64,000 bases of DNA from Methyloferula stellata AR4 (GTDB lineage Bacteria; Pseudomonadota; Alphaproteobacteria; Rhizobiales; Beijerinckiaceae): positions 3,612,001-3,676,000 of the forward strand of contig NZ_ARWA01000001.1 of the NCBI RefSeq assembly GCF_000385335.1, written 5' to 3'. Positions 42,442 to 51,847 of this stretch are shown in pieces (position 1 is the first letter of the stretch; each line of letters starts with the position of its first letter). The position numbers and the translations under genes were made by a program. The notes beneath the pieces are model-generated. The model saw only the letters and a list, made by a program, of their open reading frames with translations. It was not told the DNA's origin and did not search any database.

Positions 42442-43617
42442 ATGTCGTCTAACAAAACTGAAAAAACTCTGGGACCTTTCTCAAATATACTCGTCATCGA
42501 TCTGACGCATGTGCTGAACGGCCCGTTCGGTACGACGATCCTGAGCGATCTCGGGGCACGCGTCATCAAGGTCGAACCGCCGGGACATGGCGACGATACG
42601 CGGACCTACGGTCCCTTTTACAAAGAGCAATCGCTCTATTTCAGTTTCGTCAATCGCGGCAAAGAAAGCATCGTCCTCAATTTGAAGGATGAGGCCGACA
42701 AAGCGATCTTTCTCAACATGGTCCGCGAAGCGGACGTGCTTACCGAGAATTTTCGTCCGGGCACGATGAAGCATTTGGGTCTGTCTTATGACGACCTCAT
42801 CAAGATCAATCCCCGCCTGATCTACGCCTCCTCTTCCGGCTTCGGCCAGACCGGGCCGTTCGCCGCCTATCCGGCCTATGACACCATCATCCAGGCGATG
42901 AGCGGTATCATGAGCATGACGGGATTCCCGGATGGTCCGGCGACACGCGTCGGAACCTCCATCTCCGATCTTTGCGCCGGGGTGTTCATGTTCTGCGGCA
43001 TAGCGAGCGCGCTTTACGCCCGCGAAAAGACCGGCAAAGGTGCCTCTGTCGATGTGGCGATGTTCGACTCGACACTCGCTTTTCTCGAGCACGGTCTCAT
43101 GGAGTTCGTCGCGACCGGAAAGCCGCTTCAACGGATCGGCAATCGTCATCCGTTCATGACACCCTTCGACGTGTTTCAGTCGGCGGATAAGGACTTCGTC
43201 ATTTGCTGCGGAAACGACCATCTTTTCGCCGAACTCTGCAAAGTGATCGGGCAGCCCAATCTTATCACCGACAAGCGTTTCCTATCGAACCAGGATCGCA
43301 CCGAGAACAATGCCGCTCTGAAAGATGAGCTTGAGGCGATATTCAAGAAAGAACCAGCTGCGCATTGGTTGGATGTCATTCATGCCGCCGGTGTCCCAGT
43401 TGGACCATTGCTCAATGTAGCGGAGGCCGCGGTGCATCCGCAGACCGTCGCCCGCAATATGTTGATCGAGGCAGGCGGCGTCCGCATGCCCGGCAACCCG
43501 GTGAAAATCTCGGGATACGAAGATCCCTCCGTGCGCGTTGGAGCGCCAACACTCAATCAACATGGCGATGCGCTGCGGCGTGAGTTCGCGGTGCCTGCAA
43601 AGGCCGCTGCCGAATAA
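42442..43617 (+). CDS. Class III (CaiB/BaiF) CoA-transferase, oxalate-cluster member
   Basis: CoA-transferase of 391 residues. The family N-terminus is LVIDLTHVLNGPFGTTILSDLGA; the catalytic Asp lies in GTSISDLCAG (Asp176); TGPFAAYPAYDTIIQAMSG is typical. It differs clearly from Frc (no GGGGQ loop), so it may be the acetyl-CoA:oxalate (YfdE-like) or another dicarboxylate CoA-transferase. It starts at ATG 42442 after a purine-rich stretch, and is the first gene of the oxalate operon. It would supply oxalyl-CoA from another CoA donor when formyl-CoA is scarce; this is inference. Confidence 0.88.
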   Translation: MSSNKTEKTLGPFSNILVIDLTHVLNGPFGTTILSDLGARVIKVEPPGHGDDTRTYGPFYKEQSLYFSFVNRGKESIVLNLKDEADKAIFLNMVREADVLTENFRPGTMKHLGLSYDDLIKINPRLIYASSSGFGQTGPFAAYPAYDTIIQAMSGIMSMTGFPDGPATRVGTSISDLCAGVFMFCGIASALYAREKTGKGASVDVAMFDSTLAFLEHGLMEFVATGKPLQRIGNRHPFMTPFDVFQSADKDFVICCGNDHLFAELCKVIGQPNLITDKRFLSNQDRTENNAALKDELEAIFKKEPAAHWLDVIHAAGVPVGPLLNVAEAAVHPQTVARNMLIEAGGVRMPGNPVKISGYEDPSVRVGAPTLNQHGDALRREFAVPAKAAAE

Positions 43618-43690
43618 GCGGCGTCGGCGAGGACTGAACGCCGGTCCTTCCGGCAACGATGACCATCCATTTCGAATTGGAGAAAGACCA

Positions 43691-45028
43691 ATGAGTCCGA
43701 CTGCAATCCCGATGTCCGCCGCTTCAGTTCAGCCTAGCCACGAACGATGGCGGCATCTGATCCTCGGCGTCGTCTGCATGATCTTGATCGCCAATTTCCA
43801 ATATGGATGGTCGGTCTTCGTCCTTCCTTTGCAGAATGCACATGGCTGGTCGGTCGCCAATATTCAGTTCGCCTTCACGCTTTTCGTAGCACTGGAAACC
43901 TGGGCGACCCCGCTGAATGGCTGGCTCGCCGACAGACTGGGGCCACACTTTGGTCCGCGCATTGTCATGGGCGCAGGTGGCCTTCTCGTCGGATTGGGCT
44001 GGATGATCGATGGCTATGCCACGTCATTGCCGGTGTTATATCTCGGGGGCGCCCTGTCCGGTCTCGGTTCCGGTGCCATTTACTGCGTGGCCGTCGGCAC
44101 GGCGGTCAAATGGTTCAAGGACCATCGAGGCTTGGCGGTGGGTCTGGTGGCTGGCGGCTTTGGCGCCGGTGCGGCGCTCACCATTATCCCGATCCGAATG
44201 GTCATCGAAGCCAATGGCTACGCAGCCGCGTTCTTCTGGTTTGGCCTGATCCAGGGTGGCGCCGTTGTCGTCATATCGCAATTCATCCGAAATCCGAATC
44301 CCGGCGAAGCCCCTGTGGTGGCGGAGATTAAGGTGCAGCAGACAAGCCGCAGCTACACGGCGCGCGAAGTGCTGAGCAGCCGCGTCTTCTGGGTGCTTTA
44401 TGTGCTGGACGTGCTGATGTGCGCTGGCGGTTTGGTTGTGACAGCCTATCTCGCACCGATCGCGACATCCTACGGCATCTCCAACACCGTGGTCTTCCTG
44501 AGCGCCACAACGCTTTCCGTCGCTCTCGTCTTTGCCAATGTCATGAATGGTGTCGCACGGCCGCTGTTTGGCTGGGTGTCCGATCACATCGGCCTCTGGC
44601 AGACTATGGCAATCGCCTTCACTCTCGGCGCCGGGAGCTATTTCATGCTCTATGTGGTTGGCAGCCATCCATGGGGATTCATCTTCTTCGTCGGCATGGT
44701 GTTCTTTTGCTGGGGCAACATCTTCAGCCTGTTCCCATCCATGTGCACGGATCTGTTCGGGGCGAAATATGCCACCACGAATACATCCATGCTCTACACC
44801 GCGAAGGGTGCCGCGGCCTTCCTCGTGCCGCTCGGAGCCCTCGCGGCGACGGCGACCGGCAATTGGAACGACGTCCTCTTTCTTGCAACCGGCATCAATG
44901 TCCTTGCCGTCTTCCTAGTGCTCTTCGTTCTGCGTCCGGCGGCGAACCGCCACCACGCCGAAGATGTCCTCGAGGAACCTGCCTCAAAGGCTGGTTCGAG
45001 CCCCTTACCACTTCAAGCCGCACAGTGA
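43691..45028 (+). CDS. oxlT: MFS oxalate/formate antiporter-like transporter
   Basis: Inner-membrane carrier of 445 residues with twelve TM segments, related to OxlT. TM1 is GVVCMILIANFQYGWSVFVL; the A-type loop is NGWLADRLGPHFGPR; TM11 includes MLYTAKGAAAFLVPLGAL with the Lys that corresponds to the substrate-binding Lys of OxlT. In this operon it would import oxalate and export formate. GGAG lies about ten nt before ATG 43691. Neighbours on both sides are CoA-transferases of the same pathway. Confidence 0.88.
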   Translation: MSPTAIPMSAASVQPSHERWRHLILGVVCMILIANFQYGWSVFVLPLQNAHGWSVANIQFAFTLFVALETWATPLNGWLADRLGPHFGPRIVMGAGGLLVGLGWMIDGYATSLPVLYLGGALSGLGSGAIYCVAVGTAVKWFKDHRGLAVGLVAGGFGAGAALTIIPIRMVIEANGYAAAFFWFGLIQGGAVVVISQFIRNPNPGEAPVVAEIKVQQTSRSYTAREVLSSRVFWVLYVLDVLMCAGGLVVTAYLAPIATSYGISNTVVFLSATTLSVALVFANVMNGVARPLFGWVSDHIGLWQTMAIAFTLGAGSYFMLYVVGSHPWGFIFFVGMVFFCWGNIFSLFPSMCTDLFGAKYATTNTSMLYTAKGAAAFLVPLGALAATATGNWNDVLFLATGINVLAVFLVLFVLRPAANRHHAEDVLEEPASKAGSSPLPLQAAQ

Positions 45029-45047
45029 ACCATAGGAGATATTGATC

Positions 45048-46343
45048 ATGAGACTACCGCTCGAAGGAATCAAAATCATCGACTTCACCGGTGTGCAGGC
45101 AGGCCCCGCTTGTACGCAATTGCTGGCCTGGTTTGGCGCCGACGTGACCAAGGTGGAGCGTCCTGGCGGCGGCGACGTCACGCGGCATCAGTTGCGTGAC
45201 ATCCCGGGTGCCGACGCACTCTATTTCACGATGCTCAACAGCAACAAGAAATCACTCGTGCTGAATACCAAGACTCCCGAAGGCAAAGAGGTCATGGAAC
45301 GCATGATCCGCGAATCCGACGTCCTGGTCGAAAACTTCGCCCCCGGCGCGATGGACCGCATGGGATTCTCCTGGGAGCGCATCCAGGAGCTCAATCCGAG
45401 GATCATCTTCGGTTCGGTCAAGGGATTTAGCGACAACTCACCCTACGCCGACGTCAAGGTCTACGAGAATGTCGCGCAATGCGCCGGCGGCGCGGCATCG
45501 ACCACTGGCTTTTGGGACGGACCGCCGACCATCAGCGCCGCAGCTCTGGGCGACAGCAATACGGGCATGCATCTCGCGATCGGTATTCTGACGGCCTTGA
45601 TCGGCCGGGCGGCTACCGGCAAGGGGCAAAAAGTCGCCGTCTCCATGCAAGACGCCGTGCTCAATTTGTGCCGCGTCAAACTGCGCGATCAGCAACGTCT
45701 CGACCGCGTCGGCTATCTTGAAGAATATCCGCAATATCCGATCCGCGCGGATGGCAAATACGGCACGTTCAGCGATGCGGTGCCGCGTGGCGGCAATGCG
45801 GGTGGCGGCGGCCAGCCGGGCTGGGTGCTCAAATGCAAGGGTTGGGAGAAAGATCCGAACGCCTACATCTATTTCACGATCCAAGAACAGAACTGGGGCC
45901 CGACCTGCAAGGCCATCGGCAAGCCCGAATGGATCAGCGATCCGGCTTATGCCACGGCTCTCGCGCGCCAGTCTCATATCTTCGATATCTTCAAGGAAAT
46001 CGAGACCTGGCTGGCCGACAAGACGAAGTTCGAAGCCGTCAATATCCTCAAGAAGTTCGAAGTGCCTTGTGCGCCCGTGCTTTCGATGAAGGAAATCGAG
46101 CACGATGCGGCCTTGCGTGAGGCAGGAACCGTCGTGGAGGTTCCGCATAAGGAACGCGGCACCTATCTCACCGTCGGCAGCCCGATGAAATTCTCGGAGT
46201 TCACGCCAAAAATCACCGCTTCGCCGCTGCTCGGCGAGCACACGGACTCGGTATTGGCGGGGCTGGGCTATAGCGCCGCGGAAATCGCGAAACTGCACGA
46301 GGCAAAAGTCGTCGAAAGCCATGTCGTGAAGGAATTGGCTTAG
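45048..46343 (+). CDS. frc: Formyl-CoA:oxalate CoA-transferase
   Basis: Class III CoA-transferase of 431 residues that activates oxalate to oxalyl-CoA, recycling CoA from formyl-CoA. The start [20 protein letters not shown], the catalytic Asp169 in LGDSNTGMH, the glycine loop [10 protein letters not shown] and [19 protein letters not shown] are diagnostic. The numbering matches known Frc enzymes. AGGAG lies nine nt before ATG 45048. It sits between the antiporter and oxc. Confidence 0.96.
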   Translation: MRLPLEGIKIIDFTGVQAGPACTQLLAWFGADVTKVERPGGGDVTRHQLRDIPGADALYFTMLNSNKKSLVLNTKTPEGKEVMERMIRESDVLVENFAPGAMDRMGFSWERIQELNPRIIFGSVKGFSDNSPYADVKVYENVAQCAGGAASTTGFWDGPPTISAAALGDSNTGMHLAIGILTALIGRAATGKGQKVAVSMQDAVLNLCRVKLRDQQRLDRVGYLEEYPQYPIRADGKYGTFSDAVPRGGNAGGGGQPGWVLKCKGWEKDPNAYIYFTIQEQNWGPTCKAIGKPEWISDPAYATALARQSHIFDIFKEIETWLADKTKFEAVNILKKFEVPCAPVLSMKEIEHDAALREAGTVVEVPHKERGTYLTVGSPMKFSEFTPKITASPLLGEHTDSVLAGLGYSAAEIAKLHEAKVVESHVVKELA

Positions 46344-46433
46344 CACTACGCCCGCTTTAACGGCCATGGGTCTTGCGGCCCATGGTCATCACCCAAAGCC
46401 CTACAATTAACGAAAACCGTGGAGGACGAAGAG

Positions 46434-48134
46434 ATGGACGAGCGAGTGAGCGTGACCGATGGATTCCACCTCGTTGTGGATGCTCTGAAACTCAACGGAA
46501 TCGACACCATCTTTGGTGTCGCCGGCATTCCGATCACCGATTTGGCCCGCTTGGCGCAAGCAGAGGGCATGAATTACGTGGGGTTCCGGCACGAACAGAG
46601 CGCCGGCAATGCCGCAGCGATCTCAGGCTATCTCACCCAGAAGCCTGGCATCTGTCTGACGGTCTCCGCGCCGGGCTTTCTGAACGGCATGGTGGCGCTC
46701 GCCAATGCCACCACCAATTGCTTCCCGATGATCTTGATCAGCGGGTCGAGCGACAGGGCGATCGTCGACCTCGAACAAGGCGACTACGAAGAACTCGATC
46801 AGATGAATGCCGCCAAGCCTTATGCCAAGGCGGCGTTTCGTATCAACAAGGCGGAAGATATCGGCATAGGCATCGCGCGCGCGATTCACGCGGCCGTTTC
46901 GGGCCGGCCCGGCGGCGTCTACCTCGACATAACCGCGGTGACACTCAGCGAGGTTATCGACGCGGAGATAGGCCGTAAATCCCTAGTGAAGATTGTCGAT
47001 CCTGCACCGAAACAGATCCCCGCGCCTGAAAATATCTCGCGTGCTCTCGCCTTGCTCGCATCGGCCAAACGGCCGCTGATCATTCTCGGCAAGGGCGCCG
47101 CTTATGCGCAGGCCGACAAGGACATCAGATCATTTATCGAAACGACCGGCATCCCCTTCCTGCCCATGTCCATGGCGAAAGGGCTTCTGCCCGACAATCA
47201 TCCGCAATCGGCGGCAACGGCGCGCTCCTTTGCTATAGGCCAGGCCGATGTCGTGATGCTGATCGGCGCACGGCTCAACTGGCTTCTGTCGCATGGCAAG
47301 GGCCCGCTATGGTCGGACACCACGCAATTCGTTCAGCTCGATGTCTCGCCGACTGAAATAGACAGCAACCGGCCGATCGCCGCGCCTGTCGTCGGTGATA
47401 TCAAATCGTCTATTGCGGCGCTGCTTACGGCGCTCAAGCCCGGCCAGATCAAGGCGGGCGCCGAGTGGCTCGCGGCGCTTGCCGAGCACGAGAAGAAGAA
47501 TATCGACAGCATGACAAAACGCCTTGCCGCCGATCCGCATCCGATGAACTTCTCAAGCGCGCTACGCGCTGTTCGTGACGCTCTCGCTGGCCGGCCCGAC
47601 ATCTATATCGTCAACGAAGGCGCCAATACCCTCGATTTCGCGCGCAACATTATCGACATGTACGAGCCCCGCAAACGTCTCGACAGCGGGACATGGGGCG
47701 TGATGGGCATCGGCATGGGCTATGCGATCGGCGCGGCCGTCGTGAGCGGCAAACCCGTCGTCGCCATTGAAGGCGACAGCGCCTTTGGGTTCAGCGGAAT
47801 GGAAATCGAAACGATCTGCCGCTACCATCTGCCGGTCGTCATCGTGATTCTTAACAACGGCGGCATTTATCACGGCGATGCACCAGACGCGCCTCCATCG
47901 CCGACCGGCTTCATCCCGCATGCACGCTACGACAAACTCATCGAGGCCTTTGGCGGCGCCGCTTATCATGTGGAAGATACATCGAGCCTGACCAAGGCTC
48001 TGACGGGCGCGCTCGCCGCGGGACGGCCAGCCATTATCGACTGTGTTATCGATCCAAAAGCCGGCACTGAGAGCGGCCACATCCAAAATCTTAACCCGAA
48101 AACAAGCGTCGCAGCAGGCCCGGCTCGGACGTGA
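46434..48134 (+). CDS. oxc: Oxalyl-CoA decarboxylase
   Basis: ThDP-dependent enzyme of 566 residues that decarboxylates oxalyl-CoA to formyl-CoA and CO2. The ThDP glutamate is in FRHEQSAGNAAAI; the ThDP/Mg motif is GDSAFGFSGMEIETICRY followed by VVIVILNNGGIYHGD; VNEGANTLDFARNI and SGTWGVMGIGMGYAIG are family marks. GGAGG before the ATG. With Frc it forms the cycle that regenerates formyl-CoA for oxalate activation. Last gene of the oxalate cluster. Confidence 0.97.
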   Translation: MDERVSVTDGFHLVVDALKLNGIDTIFGVAGIPITDLARLAQAEGMNYVGFRHEQSAGNAAAISGYLTQKPGICLTVSAPGFLNGMVALANATTNCFPMILISGSSDRAIVDLEQGDYEELDQMNAAKPYAKAAFRINKAEDIGIGIARAIHAAVSGRPGGVYLDITAVTLSEVIDAEIGRKSLVKIVDPAPKQIPAPENISRALALLASAKRPLIILGKGAAYAQADKDIRSFIETTGIPFLPMSMAKGLLPDNHPQSAATARSFAIGQADVVMLIGARLNWLLSHGKGPLWSDTTQFVQLDVSPTEIDSNRPIAAPVVGDIKSSIAALLTALKPGQIKAGAEWLAALAEHEKKNIDSMTKRLAADPHPMNFSSALRAVRDALAGRPDIYIVNEGANTLDFARNIIDMYEPRKRLDSGTWGVMGIGMGYAIGAAVVSGKPVVAIEGDSAFGFSGMEIETICRYHLPVVIVILNNGGIYHGDAPDAPPSPTGFIPHARYDKLIEAFGGAAYHVEDTSSLTKALTGALAAGRPAIIDCVIDPKAGTESGHIQNLNPKTSVAAGPART

Positions 48135-48352
48135 TTTGCGGCGCCGATGGCTTGCCGTGATTATGTCTAGGGTATCGATGTCCAAGTCAGCAAGACGGGG
48201 GCGGAGCGACTCTGCTCCCGCAGGTTGATAGATATCGCGAAGCGCATCATTATCCGCCTAATTACACTGGCGTACTCCACGGCCATGCAGCACATTAGAG
48301 CGATGATCATATCGCTATCTCTGAGCGCACCCATGATTCGACGGGTCAACAC

Positions 48353-49696
48353 TTGGCAACGCGCGGTGTCGGCCGGGTGAGGGCGCGCCTGCGGAAGCTG
48401 CTCAGCACCCTAGGCGACACCTTCTGGATCGTTCCCGGACTGATTATCTTCGCGGGGATACTCCTCGCTGTGGGATTGGTCAGCCTCGACCGAAGCGGGA
48501 TCGTCCCGCAAGCGCTTCTGGAGAGCGAATGGCTCTATAACGGCGGAGGTACTGGCGCCCGAACCCTGCTCGGCGCGGTCGCCTCCTCTACGATCGGTGT
48601 CGCAGGCACGGTGTTCTCCATTACTATCGCGGCTCTTTCGCTCGCGGCCGGCCAGATGGGCCCGCGTTTGCTGCGCAACTTCACCAAGGATCGCGGCAAC
48701 CAGATCACGCTCGGGATTTTCCTCGGAACGTTCTCCTATGCATTGATGGTCTTGCGCAGCGTGCGAACTCAAAGCGAAGGGGGGTTCGTCCCCCATCTGT
48801 CTCTTAGCGTTGGCATCCTGCTGGCTTTTGTATGCGTGGCCACGCTGGTGTTCTTCGTGAATCATATGGCGGGACGCATCAACGTCGATACGGTCATCGA
48901 GCTGGTGAGCCAGGACGTCTCCGCTGCCCTTGACCGGCTGGGCACGGACGAGCCGGGACCCGCGCCGCCGCACCCCGAAACTTGGCGCAACGCGGAGCCT
49001 GTCGTCGATCAGAGACGTGGTTACCTCCAACAGCTCGATGAGGAGGGTCTCGCGACCTGGGCGGCGGAACACAAAGCCAACATCCGTCTGCTGGCACGGC
49101 CGGGCGACTATGTCTTTCCTGGCGCTCCGATCGCGCTCGTCACGCCCATGGTCGAAGGCGTCGCCACCGCCATTCAGAAAGCCACCGCTCTTGGCCCTCA
49201 GCGGATAAGCTCTGCTGACCTCGAATTCGCGGTCCGGCAACTGGTGGAGGTCGCGGTTCGCGCCTTATCGCCCGGCATCAACGACCCCCACACGGCTATG
49301 AGCGTTCTTGAGCGCCTGGGCGCTGCCCTGTGCAAGCTGGCTCCACGCCATCTGGCGAGCGGGGTGTCGATAAAAGATGGAAGGCCTGTCCTGGTGGTGC
49401 CCCGCGTCGACTACGACGGTTTGACCGACACCATGTTCCACATGATCCGGCAGAATGCTGCCGGCAGTTCCGCCGTCCTCATCCGCATGCTTGAGGTGCT
49501 CACGGCTGTCGTAAGCTGCGAGCGTGAACCGAAGCGCATCGCGAGCTTGCAACGCCACGTCGACCTTGTGCTGGGCGATGGCGAGCGCAGCATCAAGACG
49601 CCGGCCGATCTCGACGATCTTCGCAAGCGGCATCGCCGATTTGGCTTGATGCGGCAGGGTGGTCCGGCGGCCTGCGTAGATGGGTCAGACGGTTAA
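48353..49696 (+). CDS. DUF2254 membrane protein
   Basis: Membrane protein of 447 residues of the uncharacterised DUF2254 family. Two N-terminal TM segments (FWIVPGLIIFAGILLAVGL; VFSITIAALSLAAGQMGPR) are followed by two more (FLGTFSYALMVL; VGILLAFVCVATLVFFVNHM). A cytosolic C-terminal domain (GRINVDTVIELV, VEVAVRALSPGINDPHTA) has a conserved DPHTA segment. The TTG start is the best in frame but has no clear ribosome site. It is followed 66 nt downstream by an Na+/H+ antiporter gene, so the two may share a role in ion or pH homeostasis. Confidence 0.87.
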   Translation: MATRGVGRVRARLRKLLSTLGDTFWIVPGLIIFAGILLAVGLVSLDRSGIVPQALLESEWLYNGGGTGARTLLGAVASSTIGVAGTVFSITIAALSLAAGQMGPRLLRNFTKDRGNQITLGIFLGTFSYALMVLRSVRTQSEGGFVPHLSLSVGILLAFVCVATLVFFVNHMAGRINVDTVIELVSQDVSAALDRLGTDEPGPAPPHPETWRNAEPVVDQRRGYLQQLDEEGLATWAAEHKANIRLLARPGDYVFPGAPIALVTPMVEGVATAIQKATALGPQRISSADLEFAVRQLVEVAVRALSPGINDPHTAMSVLERLGAALCKLAPRHLASGVSIKDGRPVLVVPRVDYDGLTDTMFHMIRQNAAGSSAVLIRMLEVLTAVVSCEREPKRIASLQRHVDLVLGDGERSIKTPADLDDLRKRHRRFGLMRQGGPAACVDGSDG

Positions 49697-49762
49697 GGTG
49701 AGGCCTTTGAACGAACCCTCGTCGCGTTTACTGGGTCCTCGGATAAACCAGGGCTTTGCGCC

Positions 49763-51010
49763 ATGGCCCTGATGCCGTTCGATGTCGCCGCGATCCTTAT
49801 CGTCCTCGCCGCGACCTTCGGTTACCTGAACTATCGCTTTGTCCGACTTCCCGCCTCGGCTGGACTGACCTTGATGGGGGCTATCTCCTCAGCGATCATC
49901 CTGGGTTTGGACTGGCTTTTTCCGATGAGCCGCACCGCGGACAGCCTCATCGGGTTGATCACTAGCATCAACTTTCACCAGACACTGATGAATGGCATGC
50001 TGTCGTTTCTTCTGTTTGCAGGTGCCCTGCACGTCGATTGGAGCGAGATGCGGCGAGGCCGCTGGCCGATTCTGGTCCTCAGCACAATAGGCGTTCTAAT
50101 CTCCACGGCGCTGATCGGTGGCGGTTTCTTCCTGTTCTCCGCCTGGCTCGGGAGCCCCGTTCCGCTCATCTGGTGCCTGGTTTTTGGCTCCCTGATCAGC
50201 CCGACCGATCCCGTCGCGGTCATGGGCGTCTTGAAGCGGACGAGCGTGTCGCCGACGTTACAGGCCACTGTCGCCGGCGAAAGCCTGTTCAACGACGGCG
50301 TCGGCGTCGTAATGTTCTCAATCCTGCTCGCGGCCGCAATCGGGAGCGATGCTTTCTCCTTGCCGCACGCTGTCGAACTCTTCGCCGTCGAGGCGGGAGG
50401 CGGCGTCTTGCTAGGTCTGGTGATCGGCTGGATCGGGTTCAGGGCGATGCGATCCATAGACGATTACAACGTCGAGGTGATGATCAGTCTCGCCGTTGTC
50501 ATGGGCGGCTATGCCCTCGCCAGCCATATCGGGGTCAGCGGGCCTGTCGCCATGGCGGTAGCGGGCATCTTGATCGGTAACCATGGCGTCGCTCAGGCCA
50601 TGAGCGATACGACGAAAGACTATCTGCTCAAGTTCTGGTCCCTGATCGACGAAATCCTCAACGCCGTCCTGTTCCTGCTGATAGGCTTGGAAGTCATCAC
50701 GGTCTCGCACAACCTACGCGTCCTCGCGCTCGGTGCCGTGGCGATCCCGCTCGCGCTGGGCGCGCGCGCAATCTCAGTGCTGCTACCACTGGCTGCCCTT
50801 CGGCACGTCCTTCGCCTTGGCCCCCAGGCCCCCATGACCCTGATCTGGGGTGGACTGAGGGGCGGCATCTCGGTCGCTCTCGCGTTGAGCCTTCCGGAGA
50901 CGCCGTTCCGCTCGACTTCCCTAGCGGCGACCTATGCTGTCGTCCTCTTCGCCGTCATCGTCCAGGGCGTCACGATAGAGAGGGTGCTGGCTAGAGGGCA
51001 GAAGTTCTAA
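49763..51010 (+). CDS. nhaP: CPA1-family Na+/H+ antiporter (NhaP-like)
   Basis: Integral inner-membrane antiporter of 415 residues. The core ion-binding helices are GSLISPTDPVAVMGVL and AGESLFNDGVGVVMFS (the ND pair). HIGVSGPVAMAVAGILIGN and TLIWGGLRGGISVALALSLP are family features. It exchanges Na+ or K+ for protons and protects against salt or alkaline stress. ATG 49763 is the start. It follows the DUF2254 gene. Confidence 0.94.
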   Translation: MALMPFDVAAILIVLAATFGYLNYRFVRLPASAGLTLMGAISSAIILGLDWLFPMSRTADSLIGLITSINFHQTLMNGMLSFLLFAGALHVDWSEMRRGRWPILVLSTIGVLISTALIGGGFFLFSAWLGSPVPLIWCLVFGSLISPTDPVAVMGVLKRTSVSPTLQATVAGESLFNDGVGVVMFSILLAAAIGSDAFSLPHAVELFAVEAGGGVLLGLVIGWIGFRAMRSIDDYNVEVMISLAVVMGGYALASHIGVSGPVAMAVAGILIGNHGVAQAMSDTTKDYLLKFWSLIDEILNAVLFLLIGLEVITVSHNLRVLALGAVAIPLALGARAISVLLPLAALRHVLRLGPQAPMTLIWGGLRGGISVALALSLPETPFRSTSLAATYAVVLFAVIVQGVTIERVLARGQKF

Positions 51011-51144
51011 GATCTGATTTACGAGCAAACCGTGCATTCGGCCCGCAGCTCTTTTCATCTCCCTGGCGGCGGCCTGCTTGGCGCTGGCACTGATCGATCG
51101 ATACTCGTCAGAAGGGCTGCGGCATCGCCTTAATAGACCAGACA

Positions 51145-51510
51145 TCAAGATATGGCCGCGGCATCAAAAGCGCGTTGAATAGCCAAGACAAGCTCAGATT
51201 CGCGAAAGGGCTTCTGGATCACCACAGAGCTGGGTCTATGGACCATAATGCTGGTGGGATCGCCGGTGACGAAGACGTGCGGGACAAATCCTGTGCGAAG
51301 TATTTCATCGACGGCAGAGATGCCACTTCCATCGGCCAGTCGTACATCCACAATCATGAGGTCGGGTCTGCATCGGATAGCAGCTCCCACCACGTTGGTT
51401 GCGGTGGCCTCGATCGCGCAAATGTCGTGACCCATCTCTTCGAGCACCTGGGCGAGCAATAAGCCAATCAGGGCATCATCCTCGGCAACAAGGATGCGGA
51501 GTCCTTTCAT
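51145..51510 (-). CDS. Single-domain response regulator
   Basis: CheY-like receiver of 121 residues with no output domain: LVAEDDALIGLLLAQVLEE, phosphoacceptor Asp in LMIVDVRLADGSG, Lys in SVVIQKPFRESEL. It is divergent from the giant kinase fusion at 51848, so it may be a phosphate sink or partner for it. Confidence 0.92.
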   Translation of the reverse strand: MKGLRILVAEDDALIGLLLAQVLEEMGHDICAIEATATNVVGAAIRCRPDLMIVDVRLADGSGISAVDEILRTGFVPHVFVTGDPTSIMVHRPSSVVIQKPFRESELVLAIQRAFDAAAIS

Positions 51511-51847
51511 CAGTTATTTTACCTTCAATCTTAAATTGACTCACGGCTTCGGCACAATCGCTTGCGCCGACGTGATACGGCATGGGTCCAGTCATTTGAA
51601 AGAGGGACGCTAAGTTCTGCCGACTATAAACCATAACGATAAAGGACAGTCGAAGACAGGCTCGGAAACTACTCAGCATTGGCTCCCTCCGCCTCGCTCG
51701 GCCTAAGAGTTTAACGTGAGGTGAGCCAGATCAATGAAGGCCACGGCCTATAGCATAACCTTTGAAATGCAACTGTCGGGCATTGCCAATGGGATGTAAA
51801 ATTTTGATATCGTAATATATATTGAGTTCAGCTTCCTTCGGAAGCAG
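51511..51847. other. Divergent intergenic region
   Basis: 337 nt without a gene between the receiver and the giant kinase. It contains TCGGAAACTACTCAG at 51662-51676, which recurs with one change at 56320-56334 after the kinase gene. No convincing -35/-10 pair was seen. Confidence 0.5.
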
